In this document: in pieces, positions 35,597-43,835 of the stretch
How the letters are laid out: every line of letters begins with the position of its first letter
Position numbering within the stretch: the stretch's first letter is position 1
NCBI RefSeq assembly: GCF_010906925.1
Contig: NZ_VTVE01000006.1
Location: 32,159-96,158, forward strand
DNA from: Pseudobutyrivibrio xylanivorans
GTDB taxonomy: Bacteria > Bacillota > Clostridia > Lachnospirales > Lachnospiraceae
Direction: 5' to 3'
DNA length: 64,000 bases
Made by a program: the position numbers and the translations under genes
Notes under the pieces: model-generated
What the model saw: the letters and a program-made list of their open reading frames with translations, nothing else
What the model was told of the DNA's origin: nothing
The model's database searches: none

Positions 35597-36868
35597 CTAC
35601 TTACTATAAATAACCATCTTGTCCTTATGCTGAGCAACAATGTCGTCAATTGCCTTGATTTTGCCCTTAACAGCATACTCAATTTGCTTAATCTCCTGTG
35701 TAAGTGGATTAATCTCTTTGAAAATCGCCTCCATATGTGGCTTCATCTGCTCTGGTGTGTATTCTTCAGGGAACTCAAGCACAATCAAATGACGAACTAC
35801 TTTTGTAGACTCCTCAACCTTTGTAAGGAAGGCAATAGATAAAATATCTTCATGGCCTGTTCCATATTCAACAAGCTGCTGGCGAATAGCGGTAATCTCC
35901 TCTGTCTCCTTTGGAAGACCAAGAAGAATCTTCTGACCTGCCTTCTGCTTCTCCTCGTGAATCATCTCGCCCTGATTTTCTCCAAATTCATGCTTATATC
36001 CAGGGGTATTTGTGATTGTATCAAGGTATGGAATTGGAAGTGTGCAAGGTACCTTGTTAAATGGATTGATAGCGATACCTGCATATACATCGCCGCGTTT
36101 TAGCATGCCGTAAAGCTGCTGAAAACTAAGTATCTGTGTATGGACTTTTTGACCATCCTTAGAAAGTCCCTCCCATCTACGAAGAGACTGCCAATCTGTA
36201 AATAATGGAAGCACCATGCTATCCTTACCCTCAGGTGTACCTGTAAGCTTAACTCCAGATTTGAGCATATAAAATGCCACCTTAGTGTTCTTGTCTATCT
36301 GAGCTATTCCCTTGTCATTAAGCTTTGGCTCAATATCAAGCTTGATAGGTGTAATATAGTGAGCATGGCTAACCCAATAAGATAATACAGCGTGATAACT
36401 ATTGTCCTTGCCGTATTTAGCCATACCTGTAATAACACCCGCTAATGCTGCATTTTCTGCAAATGTCTTAGCATCAGCATCGCCCTCAGGTCCCAAGTTT
36501 GTAAGCACTGCAAACTTTTTAATCTCAACATCAGAATCAAGTTCAAGCTGAAGGGAAACTGTAGTATCCTCTGCCTCATCAACAATAGCAGTTCTATCAT
36601 CTATCTTTGCTTCAATTGCGAGGATTTTGGTACTAACAGGCGCCACACCTGGCTGATAAACAAATACTGTCTCATCCTTTGAAATCTTACCATTTAGTGC
36701 ACCAATAACAACTCGTCCCTCGCCATCTAGCATAGTGGTGACATTTTCTACTAATATAGAAAAACGCTCTGCGCCATCCACATCAGTAATCTCTGTATTT
36801 TCTAATGTGAGCTTCTCTTCTGATTTTTCAGCTGATTGCTCCTTTTTCCTCTTGTCAAATAAACCCAT
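35597..36868 (-). CDS. SseB-like protein with N-terminal beta-barrel domain
   Basis: A 423-aa soluble protein. Residues 30-125 look like a translation-factor-type beta barrel (GEGRVVIGALNGKISKDE). Residues 135-420 carry SseB-type segments (KVAFYMLKSG, GMLKRGDVYAGIAINPFN) with a C-terminal domain ending KDKMVIYSK. SseB proteins are linked to serine sensitivity, but their mechanism is unknown. The ATG at 36868 (MGLFDKRKK) has AGGAGAG before it; an upstream start at 36904 is less likely. It is followed by the ClpX-like gene after 17 bases, suggesting a shared task in protein quality control (inference). Confidence 0.65.
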   Translation of the reverse strand: MGLFDKRKKEQSAEKSEEKLTLENTEITDVDGAERFSILVENVTTMLDGEGRVVIGALNGKISKDETVFVYQPGVAPVSTKILAIEAKIDDRTAIVDEAEDTTVSLQLELDSDVEIKKFAVLTNLGPEGDADAKTFAENAALAGVITGMAKYGKDNSYHAVLSYWVSHAHYITPIKLDIEPKLNDKGIAQIDKNTKVAFYMLKSGVKLTGTPEGKDSMVLPLFTDWQSLRRWEGLSKDGQKVHTQILSFQQLYGMLKRGDVYAGIAINPFNKVPCTLPIPYLDTITNTPGYKHEFGENQGEMIHEEKQKAGQKILLGLPKETEEITAIRQQLVEYGTGHEDILSIAFLTKVEESTKVVRHLIVLEFPEEYTPEQMKPHMEAIFKEINPLTQEIKQIEYAVKGKIKAIDDIVAQHKDKMVIYSK

Positions 36869-36922
36869 AACAAAAACTCTCCTTAATTTAGTAATCCCTA
36901 ACATTATAGTCTATCTTGGGGT

Positions 36923-36960
36923 AAAAAAAAACACCATCCAGCCCGAAATGGGCCGGATGG
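36923..36960 (-). terminator. Terminator after zinc-ribbon gene 1
   Basis: Minus-strand CCATCCGGCCC pairs with GGGCTGGATGG over a short loop, then TG and eight or more T. Confidence 0.85.
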
Positions 36961-36994
36961 CAAAGATTTAATAATTATTAAATTTATTTAATTT

Positions 36995-38497
36995 TTAGAA
37001 GCTGTATGTTACATCATAAACACTTTCGAAGTAACTAAAATCGTCTTTAATAGCATTCAAGCTTTGATATACATCGAAAATTCCATAAGTGTCGTCTGCT
37101 GTAACAGTCTGCTTATCAGCACTAATTACAGCATCTGAGAACTCAACAACTGGATATGCCTCAACTGAGTTTCTGCCATCAGTAACCTGTGTTGAGAACA
37201 CCAACAGAAGATAATTTCCTCTTCCAGTATCAACTACAGTTGCACCAGCAAATTGTATATCAGTTGCCTTAACCTCACTGCCAGTTGCGTAGGAAATATC
37301 ATCCTCAATTTCTGTTATAGATATATCAATTAAATCAGATAAATTCGACTCATTAAGGTCATTTGCATCTGTAACATAAGAACCAAGTCCCTCTACAGTG
37401 TACTCCTTCTCAAACTCAGTAGGAATACATCCATATTTATCTGCGCAATACTCAAGAAGCTCATCCTCTTCCTTATCGCCAAATGTAAGTGTAATTACCT
37501 CACCCTCTTCTAGATAAGAATCAGAATCAAAGGTGAATGAAAGATCATCATATATCTCTTTGTCATTTACGATTTCTACATCAGCATCGGCTTCCCCTGT
37601 TACACCAGTGAAAACAACCTCGATATCATCAAATGGATTGAATGTATCACATTCCTTAAGGCCATCTACCTTAAACTTCTGAGTTTCAGCAACAATGATT
37701 ACATCATATTTTTTCTGGATTCTATCAGCCTTAACCTTGTACTCAAGTTTTACTTCATCACCATTTGAAAGCTTAGAAGACTTGTCTAGTGAATAAGAGA
37801 ACAATGCGCCAACTTCATCTTCCATATATTCGCCTGCTTTTTTAGCAGATGAGAAATGGTCATCTTTCTCATATTTTGTCTTTTCTTTGAAGCTTGCTCT
37901 ATCATAAACTTCTGCCCAGAACTCATCATCAAGTTCTACTGTAGCCTTGCCTACAGTATTATAACCATCAAATTTAACCGTAATATAGTCTGCAACCTTT
38001 ACAGTGTGTCTCTTATCATGAACAAATCTCGCCAAGAACACACCACCAACAATAAGAGCTACAAGAAGAACTGCTCCAACAATATATCCCCATACAGGAA
38101 TCTTTTTAAAGATGCTAGGCTTCTTTGGTGCTGCAGCCTGTGGCTGTGGAGCAACTTGTGGCTGTGGTGCTACCTGTGGCTGTGGTGCTACCTGTGGCTC
38201 TGGTGCTACCTGTGGCTGTGGTGCTACCTGTGGCTCTGGTGCTACCTGTGGCTCTGGTGCTACCTGTGGCTCTGGTGCTACCTGTGGCTCTGGTGCTACC
38301 TGTGGCTCTGGTGCTACTTGTGGCTCTGAAACTACTTCTTGTGCCAATTCCTCAGTTACATCAGAAACTACTTCTGCTGCAGCTGGAGCCTCTGGTGCGA
38401 ATTCTGGTGCCACTTCTGGAACATCCTGTTTTGCACCACAATTAGTACAGAACAATGCACCTTCTTCTAACTTTGTACCGCATTTTTCACAAAACAT
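36995..38497 (-). CDS. Zinc-ribbon membrane protein with QVAPEP repeats
   Basis: A 500-aa protein. An N-terminal zinc ribbon has Cys3, Cys6, Cys17 and Cys20 (FCEKCG, FCTNCG). An acidic Ala/Val/Glu stretch follows, then ten tandem six-residue units QVAP(E/Q)P (about 60-120). One membrane helix (about 137-160) and an outside region of about 340 residues follow, Asp/Glu/Lys-rich and beta-rich, similar in plan to TcaA/YvbJ-type zinc-ribbon proteins. The repeat is an 18-bp DNA repeat (38146-38330). It is downstream of another zinc-ribbon gene with the same type of repeat. Confidence 0.82.
   Translation of the reverse strand: MFCEKCGTKLEEGALFCTNCGAKQDVPEVAPEFAPEAPAAAEVVSDVTEELAQEVVSEPQVAPEPQVAPEPQVAPEPQVAPEPQVAPEPQVAPQPQVAPEPQVAPQPQVAPQPQVAPQPQAAAPKKPSIFKKIPVWGYIVGAVLLVALIVGGVFLARFVHDKRHTVKVADYITVKFDGYNTVGKATVELDDEFWAEVYDRASFKEKTKYEKDDHFSSAKKAGEYMEDEVGALFSYSLDKSSKLSNGDEVKLEYKVKADRIQKKYDVIIVAETQKFKVDGLKECDTFNPFDDIEVVFTGVTGEADADVEIVNDKEIYDDLSFTFDSDSYLEEGEVITLTFGDKEEDELLEYCADKYGCIPTEFEKEYTVEGLGSYVTDANDLNESNLSDLIDISITEIEDDISYATGSEVKATDIQFAGATVVDTGRGNYLLLVFSTQVTDGRNSVEAYPVVEFSDAVISADKQTVTADDTYGIFDVYQSLNAIKDDFSYFESVYDVTYSF
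38146..38330 (-). repeat. Tandem 18-bp coding repeat (QVAPEP)
   Basis: About ten units of 18 bp, plus-strand form GGCTCTGGTGCTACCTGT or GGCTGTGGTGCTACCTGT, differing mainly at one base (Glu versus Gln codon). They encode a Pro-rich stalk of the zinc-ribbon protein. Confidence 0.9.
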
Positions 38498-38557
38498 AAT
38501 AATTTCCTCTCAATAAACATATTAACAACTAATTTTCATCAAATGCTAATATAATCG

Positions 38558-39421
38558 TTAATTAAACATTCCCATGTATTCACTCATATCATCCATAATA
38601 CTTAATGCAGAATCTAATGCATCAGAAATACCTGTAACCTTGAAAATGATTAATACTACAATTGTAGTAACAATACCAAGGGTAACAAGATATACAATAG
38701 CACCCTTATTCTCTGAACCTGTATGCATTACATGGAATACATAAGCTGTATGAACTGCACCAACTACAATCCAAGCAAAAATTAATGCTATACCAAAAAG
38801 GTAACCATTAAGAGCAAATACAATACTAATAATAATTGTAAATAAACTAGATGTAAGTGTTGTGTAACTAAAAACTGCAAGAGAATTTAAGAAACTGCCC
38901 TCTACAGTCTTTGTCAAGAATGCAATCACTGCAAGGAAAAGTTTAATACCAAGAATTACTAATGTAATTTCAAGAGCTCTCACAAAATCCTTGAAACATA
39001 AGCTAAAACAAAGAAGTGAAAGAACAATAAAGATTCCACCATAAATAAACTGTGCAGCATGTGTTGTAGCTGCATAAGCCTCCTCAACACCAGCAAGTGG
39101 TGCTGTAAAGAACTTTTTAATAAGGCTGCCCATCTGAGGACCTATATTACTAGCAATAGCTGACGCCTGTGAAGGCTGAGCAGAAACTGTAACCTGAGGC
39201 TGTGGCGCAACCTGTGGCTGTGGTGCTGCCTGTGGCTGTGGCGCTGCCTGTGGCTGTGGTGCTGCCTGTGGCTGTGGCGCTGCCTGTGGCTGTGGCGCTA
39301 CCTGTGGCTGTGGTGCTGCCTGTGGCTGTGGTGCCGCTGTTGCTCTTGCTGCCTGCGCCTCAGGACAATTGCATACCTGTCCTTCTGGAATTTGACTTCC
39401 GCAATATTTACAAAATGCCAT
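38558..39421 (-). CDS. Zinc-ribbon Yip1-like membrane protein with QAAPQP repeats
   Basis: A 287-aa protein. A short zinc-ribbon start (FCKYCGSQIPEGQVCNC, with Cys4, Cys7, Cys17 and Cys19) leads into seven or so units of Q(A/V)APQP (about 30-78). The rest has five membrane helices (about 120-270) in the layout of Yip1/DUF-type membrane proteins. The repeat is an 18-bp DNA repeat (39190-39345). No enzyme motif is present. It lies upstream of, and probably co-transcribed with, the QVAPEP protein. Confidence 0.78.
   Translation of the reverse strand: MAFCKYCGSQIPEGQVCNCPEAQAARATAAPQPQAAPQPQVAPQPQAAPQPQAAPQPQAAPQPQAAPQPQVAPQPQVTVSAQPSQASAIASNIGPQMGSLIKKFFTAPLAGVEEAYAATTHAAQFIYGGIFIVLSLLCFSLCFKDFVRALEITLVILGIKLFLAVIAFLTKTVEGSFLNSLAVFSYTTLTSSLFTIIISIVFALNGYLFGIALIFAWIVVGAVHTAYVFHVMHTGSENKGAIVYLVTLGIVTTIVVLIIFKVTGISDALDSALSIMDDMSEYMGMFN
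39190..39345 (-). repeat. Tandem 18-bp coding repeat (QAAPQP)
   Basis: Seven or eight 18-bp units, plus-strand form GGCTGTGGTGCTGCCTGT with GCT/GCC and GCA variants. They are closely similar to the repeat in the neighbouring gene at 38146-38330. Confidence 0.9.
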
Positions 39422-39500
39422 ATTATTTCCTCCCTTAATCTAAATAAAATTACGCTGAATTCATTATTACATATTCGTAAAATAATATCAAGTAATTATT

Positions 39501-39917
39501 TTATAAATACTTTTTGATTAAGTCATCGACAATAGGAACATTGATAGTTTGGTGCTTTAAAGCCTTTACAGCTAATACCAAGAAAAAGATAATTCTCACA
39601 ATATCAATTGCGTTAGTAATCAAACCAAGCCCAGTCACAAGCTTGTATGAGTCCCAACCTGCATCAAGAATACTTGTTAAATCACCAAACCATCTAACAA
39701 CAGTTGGCAAAAGATTAATTGCATTTATAAAGAAACTAAAGACCATAAGTGTAGCGATAGCCTTGACCGCCATCTCCTTAAGCCACTGATCATCCTCTTT
39801 CAATAGTACATAAAGTACCATGAGTCCAGCGAAAACATAGCCTCCAGCAAGAGCTCCTACAAAAATTCCTGCTGCCAATAGCTCCTTAGCAATACCTAAA
39901 TTTGATTTTTCCATCAT
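39501..39917 (-). CDS. Small membrane protein, unknown
   Basis: A 138-aa protein with three or four hydrophobic segments (about 12-38, 48-70, 92-118) and short charged loops (KEDDQWLKEM). There is no zinc ribbon. GGAGG precedes two adjacent ATGs. It resembles small hydrophobic proteins encoded beside zinc-ribbon membrane proteins, but no family is certain. Confidence 0.65.
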   Translation of the reverse strand: MMEKSNLGIAKELLAAGIFVGALAGGYVFAGLMVLYVLLKEDDQWLKEMAVKAIATLMVFSFFINAINLLPTVVRWFGDLTSILDAGWDSYKLVTGLGLITNAIDIVRIIFFLVLAVKALKHQTINVPIVDDLIKKYL

Positions 39918-40052
39918 AAACCTCCGCTTATTAAAAAATAATTAGTGTTTTCACACTTAAATATTAGATTAGCATATCTTAAATAAATATTGTAGTTTTT
40001 ATTTTTATTCAGATTTTACACAGCTCTAGGGCTTTTTCTTCTATAAATATAC

Positions 40053-40061
40053 TGCTATAAT
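40053..40061 (+). promoter_or_regulatory. Extended -10 promoter of mscL
   Basis: TGC-TATAAT, 48 bases before the ATG, with a T-rich but poor -35. Confidence 0.45.
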
Positions 40062-40108
40062 AATTCTGACAATTAATTGACACTTCAGCTTAGAAAGGGA
40101 GGTAATCT

Positions 40109-40555
40109 ATGAGCGGAAAGAAAGGTTTTATTGGAGAATTTAAAGAGTTTATTCTTCGCGGTAATGTTATGGACATGGCTGTCGGTGTTATCGTAGGTGG
40201 CGCATTCACAGCTATCGTTACTTCTTTGAATGAGGATATCCTTACACCAATCCTTGGTATCTTTGGTGGAACAGATTTCTCTGAGTTAAAAGTAACACTT
40301 GGCTCTGGCGAAAATGCACCTACTCTTCTTTATGGAAATTTCATTACAGCAGTTATTAATTTCCTTATTACTGCTTTTGTTATTTTCATCATTATCAAAT
40401 CAATCAACAAGGCATCGGAAAAGGCTGCTGCTCTTGTAAAGAAAAATAAAGAAGATGCTGAGGCTGCTGCTCCTACAGAAAAGGAGTGCCCATACTGCTT
40501 CAGCAAAATTGATATTAAGGCAACTCGTTGCCCACACTGTACATCAGAATTATAA
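40109..40555 (+). CDS. mscL: MscL mechanosensitive channel with C-terminal zinc ribbon
   Basis: Large-conductance osmotic safety valve. It has 148 aa: an N-terminal amphipathic helix ([20 protein letters not shown]) and the first membrane helix with the pore-lining Gly/Ala pattern ([13 protein letters not shown]). A loop with [12 protein letters not shown] leads into the second membrane helix, then a charged helix. At the very end a zinc ribbon replaces the usual tail: Cys127, Cys130, Cys141, Cys144 (CPYC...CPHC). GGGAGG precedes the ATG. Confidence 0.95.
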   Translation: MSGKKGFIGEFKEFILRGNVMDMAVGVIVGGAFTAIVTSLNEDILTPILGIFGGTDFSELKVTLGSGENAPTLLYGNFITAVINFLITAFVIFIIIKSINKASEKAAALVKKNKEDAEAAAPTEKECPYCFSKIDIKATRCPHCTSEL

Positions 40556-40565
40556 TCTATAATCC

Positions 40566-40650
40566 GCTAGTTACGTTCACAAGCCTTAGATTCTCTCCGC
40601 TAATCTAACACGATTACCATGAGAGAACTAAGAGCTTGTGAACTACTAGC
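40566..40650. repeat. 85-nt long inverted repeat, unexplained
   Basis: Arms pair over about 30 bases: GCTAGT/ACTAGC, GTTCACAAGC/GCTTGTGAAC (perfect), TTAG/CTAA and TTCTCTC/GAGAGAA, with a loop of about 23 bases. No T run follows on either side, and a separate terminator lies just after it, so it is probably not the mscL terminator. Confidence 0.7.
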
Positions 40651-40661
40651 TCATTAAAATA

Positions 40662-40696
40662 AGCCCCGCTATGCGCATGCACAACGGGGCTTTTAC
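40662..40696. terminator. Bidirectional terminator between mscL and uppP
   Basis: AAGCCCCG pairs with CGGGGCTT over a 16-base loop that contains the palindrome ATGCGCAT, with T-rich sequence on both exits. Confidence 0.7.
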
Positions 40697-40706
40697 TATG
40701 CGTATT

Positions 40707-41579
40707 TTACTGAATTAATCCAATGGCGCCACAGGCAACTACTATGATTCCAAGTGCAATTCTGTACCATCCGAACACCTTAAAATCATGCTTCTTGATG
40801 TAGCCCATTAAAAACTTAATTACAAACATTGAAACTACAAATGCTACAACCATTCCCACCAAGAGGATGGCTGCTTCCATTCCTGTAAAATCAAGGCCAA
40901 ACTTTACTATCTTAAGTAAGCTAGCTCCCAACATAACAGGAATTGCCAAATAGAATGTATACTCAGCCGCAACAGTTCTTGATACGCCGATAATCAAAGC
41001 ACCAACAATTGTAGCTCCCGAACGAGATGTGCCAGGGAAAATAGCAGCTATAAGCTGAAACATACCTATAAGAAAAGCTGTCATATAAGAAATATCTGCA
41101 ACAGCAGTAATCTTAGCATTTTTACCTGCATTCATATTTTCAACAATAATAAATGCCACACCAAAAACAATAAGAGCAAGTGCCACTGGAATTGGGTGAT
41201 AGAAAAGCTCTTCAAACAAATCATCCCAAAGCACTCCTACAACAGCCGCTGGAATACATGACAATAAGATATGAAACCAAAGTACAAAAATATCTTTTTT
41301 AATCCAAGCGCCCACACCTGATTTACTAAGTGGAGCCACATTTGTCTTCTTACCAAATGGCCAAATCTTATTCCAGAAAATAATCACTACCGCCAAAATG
41401 GCACCAAGCTGAATAACCACCTGGAACATGCTGTAAAACTCCTCTGAAACATCAAGCTTTACAATCTCATCCAAAAGAATCATATGTCCAGTACTACTAA
41501 TAGGAAGCCACTCTGTAATTCCCTCTACGATACCAAACAAAATAGCTTTTATAATTTCTAACATTCCACTATCCTCCAT
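40707..41579 (-). CDS. uppP: Undecaprenyl-diphosphatase UppP/BacA
   Basis: Recycles the lipid carrier undecaprenyl pyrophosphate for wall synthesis; extra copies give bacitracin resistance. It has 290 aa in eight or so membrane helices. Signature motifs are GIVEGITEWLPISSTGH and PGTSRSGATIVGALIIGVSR, which hold the catalytic Glu, Ser and Arg. Two starts are possible. ATG 41579 has AGGAGG five bases before it. ATG 41564 (MLEIIKAI) has GGAGG eight bases before it and is closer to the family's usual start. The upstream AGGAGG can be masked by a hairpin. Confidence 0.95.
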   Translation of the reverse strand: MEDSGMLEIIKAILFGIVEGITEWLPISSTGHMILLDEIVKLDVSEEFYSMFQVVIQLGAILAVVIIFWNKIWPFGKKTNVAPLSKSGVGAWIKKDIFVLWFHILLSCIPAAVVGVLWDDLFEELFYHPIPVALALIVFGVAFIIVENMNAGKNAKITAVADISYMTAFLIGMFQLIAAIFPGTSRSGATIVGALIIGVSRTVAAEYTFYLAIPVMLGASLLKIVKFGLDFTGMEAAILLVGMVVAFVVSMFVIKFLMGYIKKHDFKVFGWYRIALGIIVVACGAIGLIQ

Positions 41580-41583
41580 TAAC

Positions 41584-41617
41584 ACCTCCTAGTTACCGCT
41601 ACAAGCTGTTAGGAGGT
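41584..41617 (-). promoter_or_regulatory. Hairpin masking the uppP ribosome site
   Basis: On the minus strand ACCTCCTA (41617-41610) pairs perfectly with TAGGAGGT (41591-41584), which includes the Shine-Dalgarno of the first uppP start. The loop is 18 bases. This could lower or regulate translation. Confidence 0.4.
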
Positions 41618-41637
41618 TATTGTGTCTTATTAATTAG

Positions 41638-41669
41638 AAAAAACACTGTCGGGAAATCCCAACAGTGTT
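41638..41669 (-). terminator. Terminator after the alarmone synthetase gene
   Basis: Minus-strand AACACTGT-TGGG pairs with CCC-GACAGTGTT (one mismatch) over a four-base loop, then TTTTCT. Confidence 0.8.
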
Positions 41670-41701
41670 TATCATATCATATTCAATTGTATAAGAAAAT
41701 G

Positions 41702-42406
41702 TTATAGGGTATTACCCTCTACAACTTTCCCCTGCCATCCATTAGTATGGCGCTTCTCCTCACGTTGACGCTCAGCCTCTTCTAACTTGGTCTGCATAAT
41801 TGCCTCGTTAAGCTGAAGCATCTTGGTATCCATCATAGATACAATCTCAGAACACTCTCTCAAATCTCTACTGATGTAATCAGGCGCATTACCCTCGAAC
41901 TTATAGTAAATCTTGTGCTCAAGGCTGGCCCAGAAATCCATACCGATTGTACGTATCTGAATCTCCACCTTTGTATCTACTGTCTTATCTGACAAATAAA
42001 TCGGAATCTTAACGAGCATATGATAGCTCTTATAACCCGAAGGCTTAGGATTCTTGATATAATCCTTAATCGAAATAACAGTAACATCAGTCTGACGACC
42101 AATCATCTCTGCTATCTCATAAATATCTGATGTAAAGGAACATACAATTCTAACACCTGCAATATCATTACAATGCTCAATCATACTAGGAATCGAAACA
42201 TCATAGCCATTCTTCTTAAGCTTCTTAACAATACTCTCAGGAGTCTTAACTCTAGTCTTAATATATTCAATTGGATTATATTGATGTACCTGCTGAAACT
42301 CATCATTTAAAATCTCAACCTTGGTACGGAATTTCTTAATCGCGGATTCATACAAAAGCATGACGGTATTCCAAGAATTCACGCCATCATCCTGAAACAT
42401 ATTCAT
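41702..42406 (-). CDS. Small alarmone (p)ppGpp synthetase, RelQ/YjbM-like
   Basis: A 234-aa protein with a single RelA/SpoT nucleotidyl-transferase domain and no hydrolase or regulatory domains. Motifs are IEYIKTRVKTPESIVKKLKK (basic ATP/GTP site), DIAGVRIVCSF, KNPKPSGYKSYHM (GTP-stacking Tyr), VEIQIRTIGMDFWASLEHKI (catalytic Glu). A charged C-terminal helix follows, as in tetrameric RelQ. ATG at 42406 is used; a GTG two codons upstream is possible. Confidence 0.9.
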   Translation of the reverse strand: MNMFQDDGVNSWNTVMLLYESAIKKFRTKVEILNDEFQQVHQYNPIEYIKTRVKTPESIVKKLKKNGYDVSIPSMIEHCNDIAGVRIVCSFTSDIYEIAEMIGRQTDVTVISIKDYIKNPKPSGYKSYHMLVKIPIYLSDKTVDTKVEIQIRTIGMDFWASLEHKIYYKFEGNAPDYISRDLRECSEIVSMMDTKMLQLNEAIMQTKLEEAERQREEKRHTNGWQGKVVEGNTL

Positions 42407-42620
42407 GTCCACAATTCTCCACCTCCCATCTAGGCTCCCACTTATATATTACCATAAATCCCCCTTAATTTTTATTAATACTTTATTAAATATCTCCCAT
42501 CCGCCCAGAAAATCCCTAGCCGCTCCAAAAAATAAGGCACAGCCCCGCATCCCATGGCACAAACAATTTCGCAATTCTAACACTATAGTTTGCGGAAGAC
42601 AGACATGAACGATATCTAAA

Positions 42621-42699
42621 ATAGCTTCCACTCAAGAATTAGGATAATTGGCTCACTCCAAAATCACGCCATTATTCCTAATCTTGCCTTGGAAGCTAT
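42621..42699. repeat. 79-nt imperfect inverted repeat in a gene-free stretch
   Basis: Arms 42621-42652 and 42668-42699 pair over about 28 of 32 bases: ATAGCTTCCA/TGGAAGCTAT is perfect, then an imperfect inner part, with a 15-base loop. The gene-free stretch 42413-42748 holds nothing else clear. Only four T follow on the minus strand, so it is a weak terminator candidate at best. Confidence 0.6.
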
Positions 42700-42748
42700 G
42701 TATAAAAATATATATGTCTGTTTTCCACATACAATGGATGGGAAATAT

Positions 42749-43012
42749 TTAGTCTTCATCAAGGATGTGGATTTCCAGGTAGTCGAAAGGGATTTCGTCT
42801 ACGAAGTTGTCGCGAGTGAATCGGGCCTTGCCGTGGCGCTTGAACTCGCGGATGGTAGAGTCTAGCCATACTGGCTTGCTGGTGTCGAACTCGTAGCTTG
42901 CCTTATCTACTGCTGCAAAAATTTTGTGTGTGCGAGTCTCCTCAGAGTAATCCTCCCACACATAATCCTGAAGCATATGATTGTCTTTCCATGATTTAAA
43001 CCAAATACGCAT
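42749..43012 (-). CDS. Small conserved-looking protein, 87 aa, unknown
   Basis: An acidic, Trp/His-rich soluble protein (MRIWFKSWKDNHMLQDYVWED; FDTSKPVWLD; VDEIPFDYLEIHILDED). It starts 16 bases after trmH with AGAGAGG before the ATG, so it is the last gene of the holA-dnaE-pfkA-trmH run. Comparable short ORFs are familiar next to trmH in Lachnospiraceae, but no function is known. Confidence 0.75.
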   Translation of the reverse strand: MRIWFKSWKDNHMLQDYVWEDYSEETRTHKIFAAVDKASYEFDTSKPVWLDSTIREFKRHGKARFTRDNFVDEIPFDYLEIHILDED

Positions 43013-43028
43013 AAAACCTCTCTAGTAA

Positions 43029-43835
43029 TTAATATCTTTGACGATGTGTTTCGTACATAAGTAGACTGGCGGCAACTGATGCATTGAGAGACTCGAGCTG
43101 TCCCTCCATAGGTATTTTAAGATATGAGGTAGCCAAGTCTGCCATCTCATCTGTAAGTCCGTTGCCTTCGTTACCTATCATAAATGCAGTAGGCCCCTTA
43201 AAATCAAGCTCGGTATAGAACTTGTCTCCCTTAAGGTGTGCTGCATATACAGCCACACCGTATTTATCCTCAAGTGTCTTGATGGTATCTCCCAAATCAG
43301 AGACTATCAAATGTGGCACCCTAAAAATGCTACCCATAGTAGAGCGCACCACCTTTGGAGAATAGATATCTACGGTAGTGTTGTTCATGATAATGCCAGT
43401 GGCGCCTGCACCCTCAGCTGTACGGACAATAGTGCCCATGTTACCAGGATCCTGCAATGACTCCAGGATAATAATATGCGCTGGCCTTCCTGAAGTGGCT
43501 CCTAAAATATCCTCCAAAGAGAAATCCTGCATCTTAACTAATGCCAGCACTCCCTGTGGTGTAACTGTATCACACATTGAGTTGAATACTGACTTTGCCA
43601 CCTCTTCACAAGGAACATCAGAAGCTTTTGCCTTAATCTCAGCCAAAAATTCTTTGCCATCGGCAGAGTCGCCAAAGCCCTCTATATAATAGATGGCATG
43701 CAAAAGGTCGCCCGGCACCTCAGCTACCGCGCGAATCCCCTCAACCACAAAAAGCCTTTGAGCGCGACGCTCTCTGGCTTTTTTGTTAAGTGCAATTATG
43801 TTTTTAATCTGATTGTTATTAGTACTTGTAATCAT
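43029..43835 (-). CDS. TrmH/SpoU-family RNA 2'-O-methyltransferase
   Basis: A 268-aa enzyme with an N-terminal substrate-binding domain (RLFVVEGIRAVAEV) and a SpoU knot domain. Motif 1 is LESLQDPGNMGTIVRTAEGAGA, motif 2 AFMIGNEGNGLTDE and motif 3 IPMEGQLESLNASVAASLLMYE. The layout is that of the RlmB/TsnR-like group that methylates 23S rRNA riboses. It overlaps pfkA by 17 bases. Confidence 0.92.
   Translation of the reverse strand: MITSTNNNQIKNIIALNKKARERRAQRLFVVEGIRAVAEVPGDLLHAIYYIEGFGDSADGKEFLAEIKAKASDVPCEEVAKSVFNSMCDTVTPQGVLALVKMQDFSLEDILGATSGRPAHIIILESLQDPGNMGTIVRTAEGAGATGIIMNNTTVDIYSPKVVRSTMGSIFRVPHLIVSDLGDTIKTLEDKYGVAVYAAHLKGDKFYTELDFKGPTAFMIGNEGNGLTDEMADLATSYLKIPMEGQLESLNASVAASLLMYETHRQRY

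Noticed and set aside
37856..38516. Long plus-strand ORFs (up to 157 aa) across the QVAPEP repeat region
   Set aside because: They are antisense to the 18-bp coding repeat, which keeps all frames open; no ribosome site and no sensible composition.
38146..39345. CRISPR-like array
   Set aside because: The 18-bp units are contiguous with no spacers and lie in frame within two genes.
42449..42631. 60-aa minus-strand ORF upstream of the alarmone synthetase
   Set aside because: No ribosome site, not conserved-looking, and it ends in the inverted repeat.
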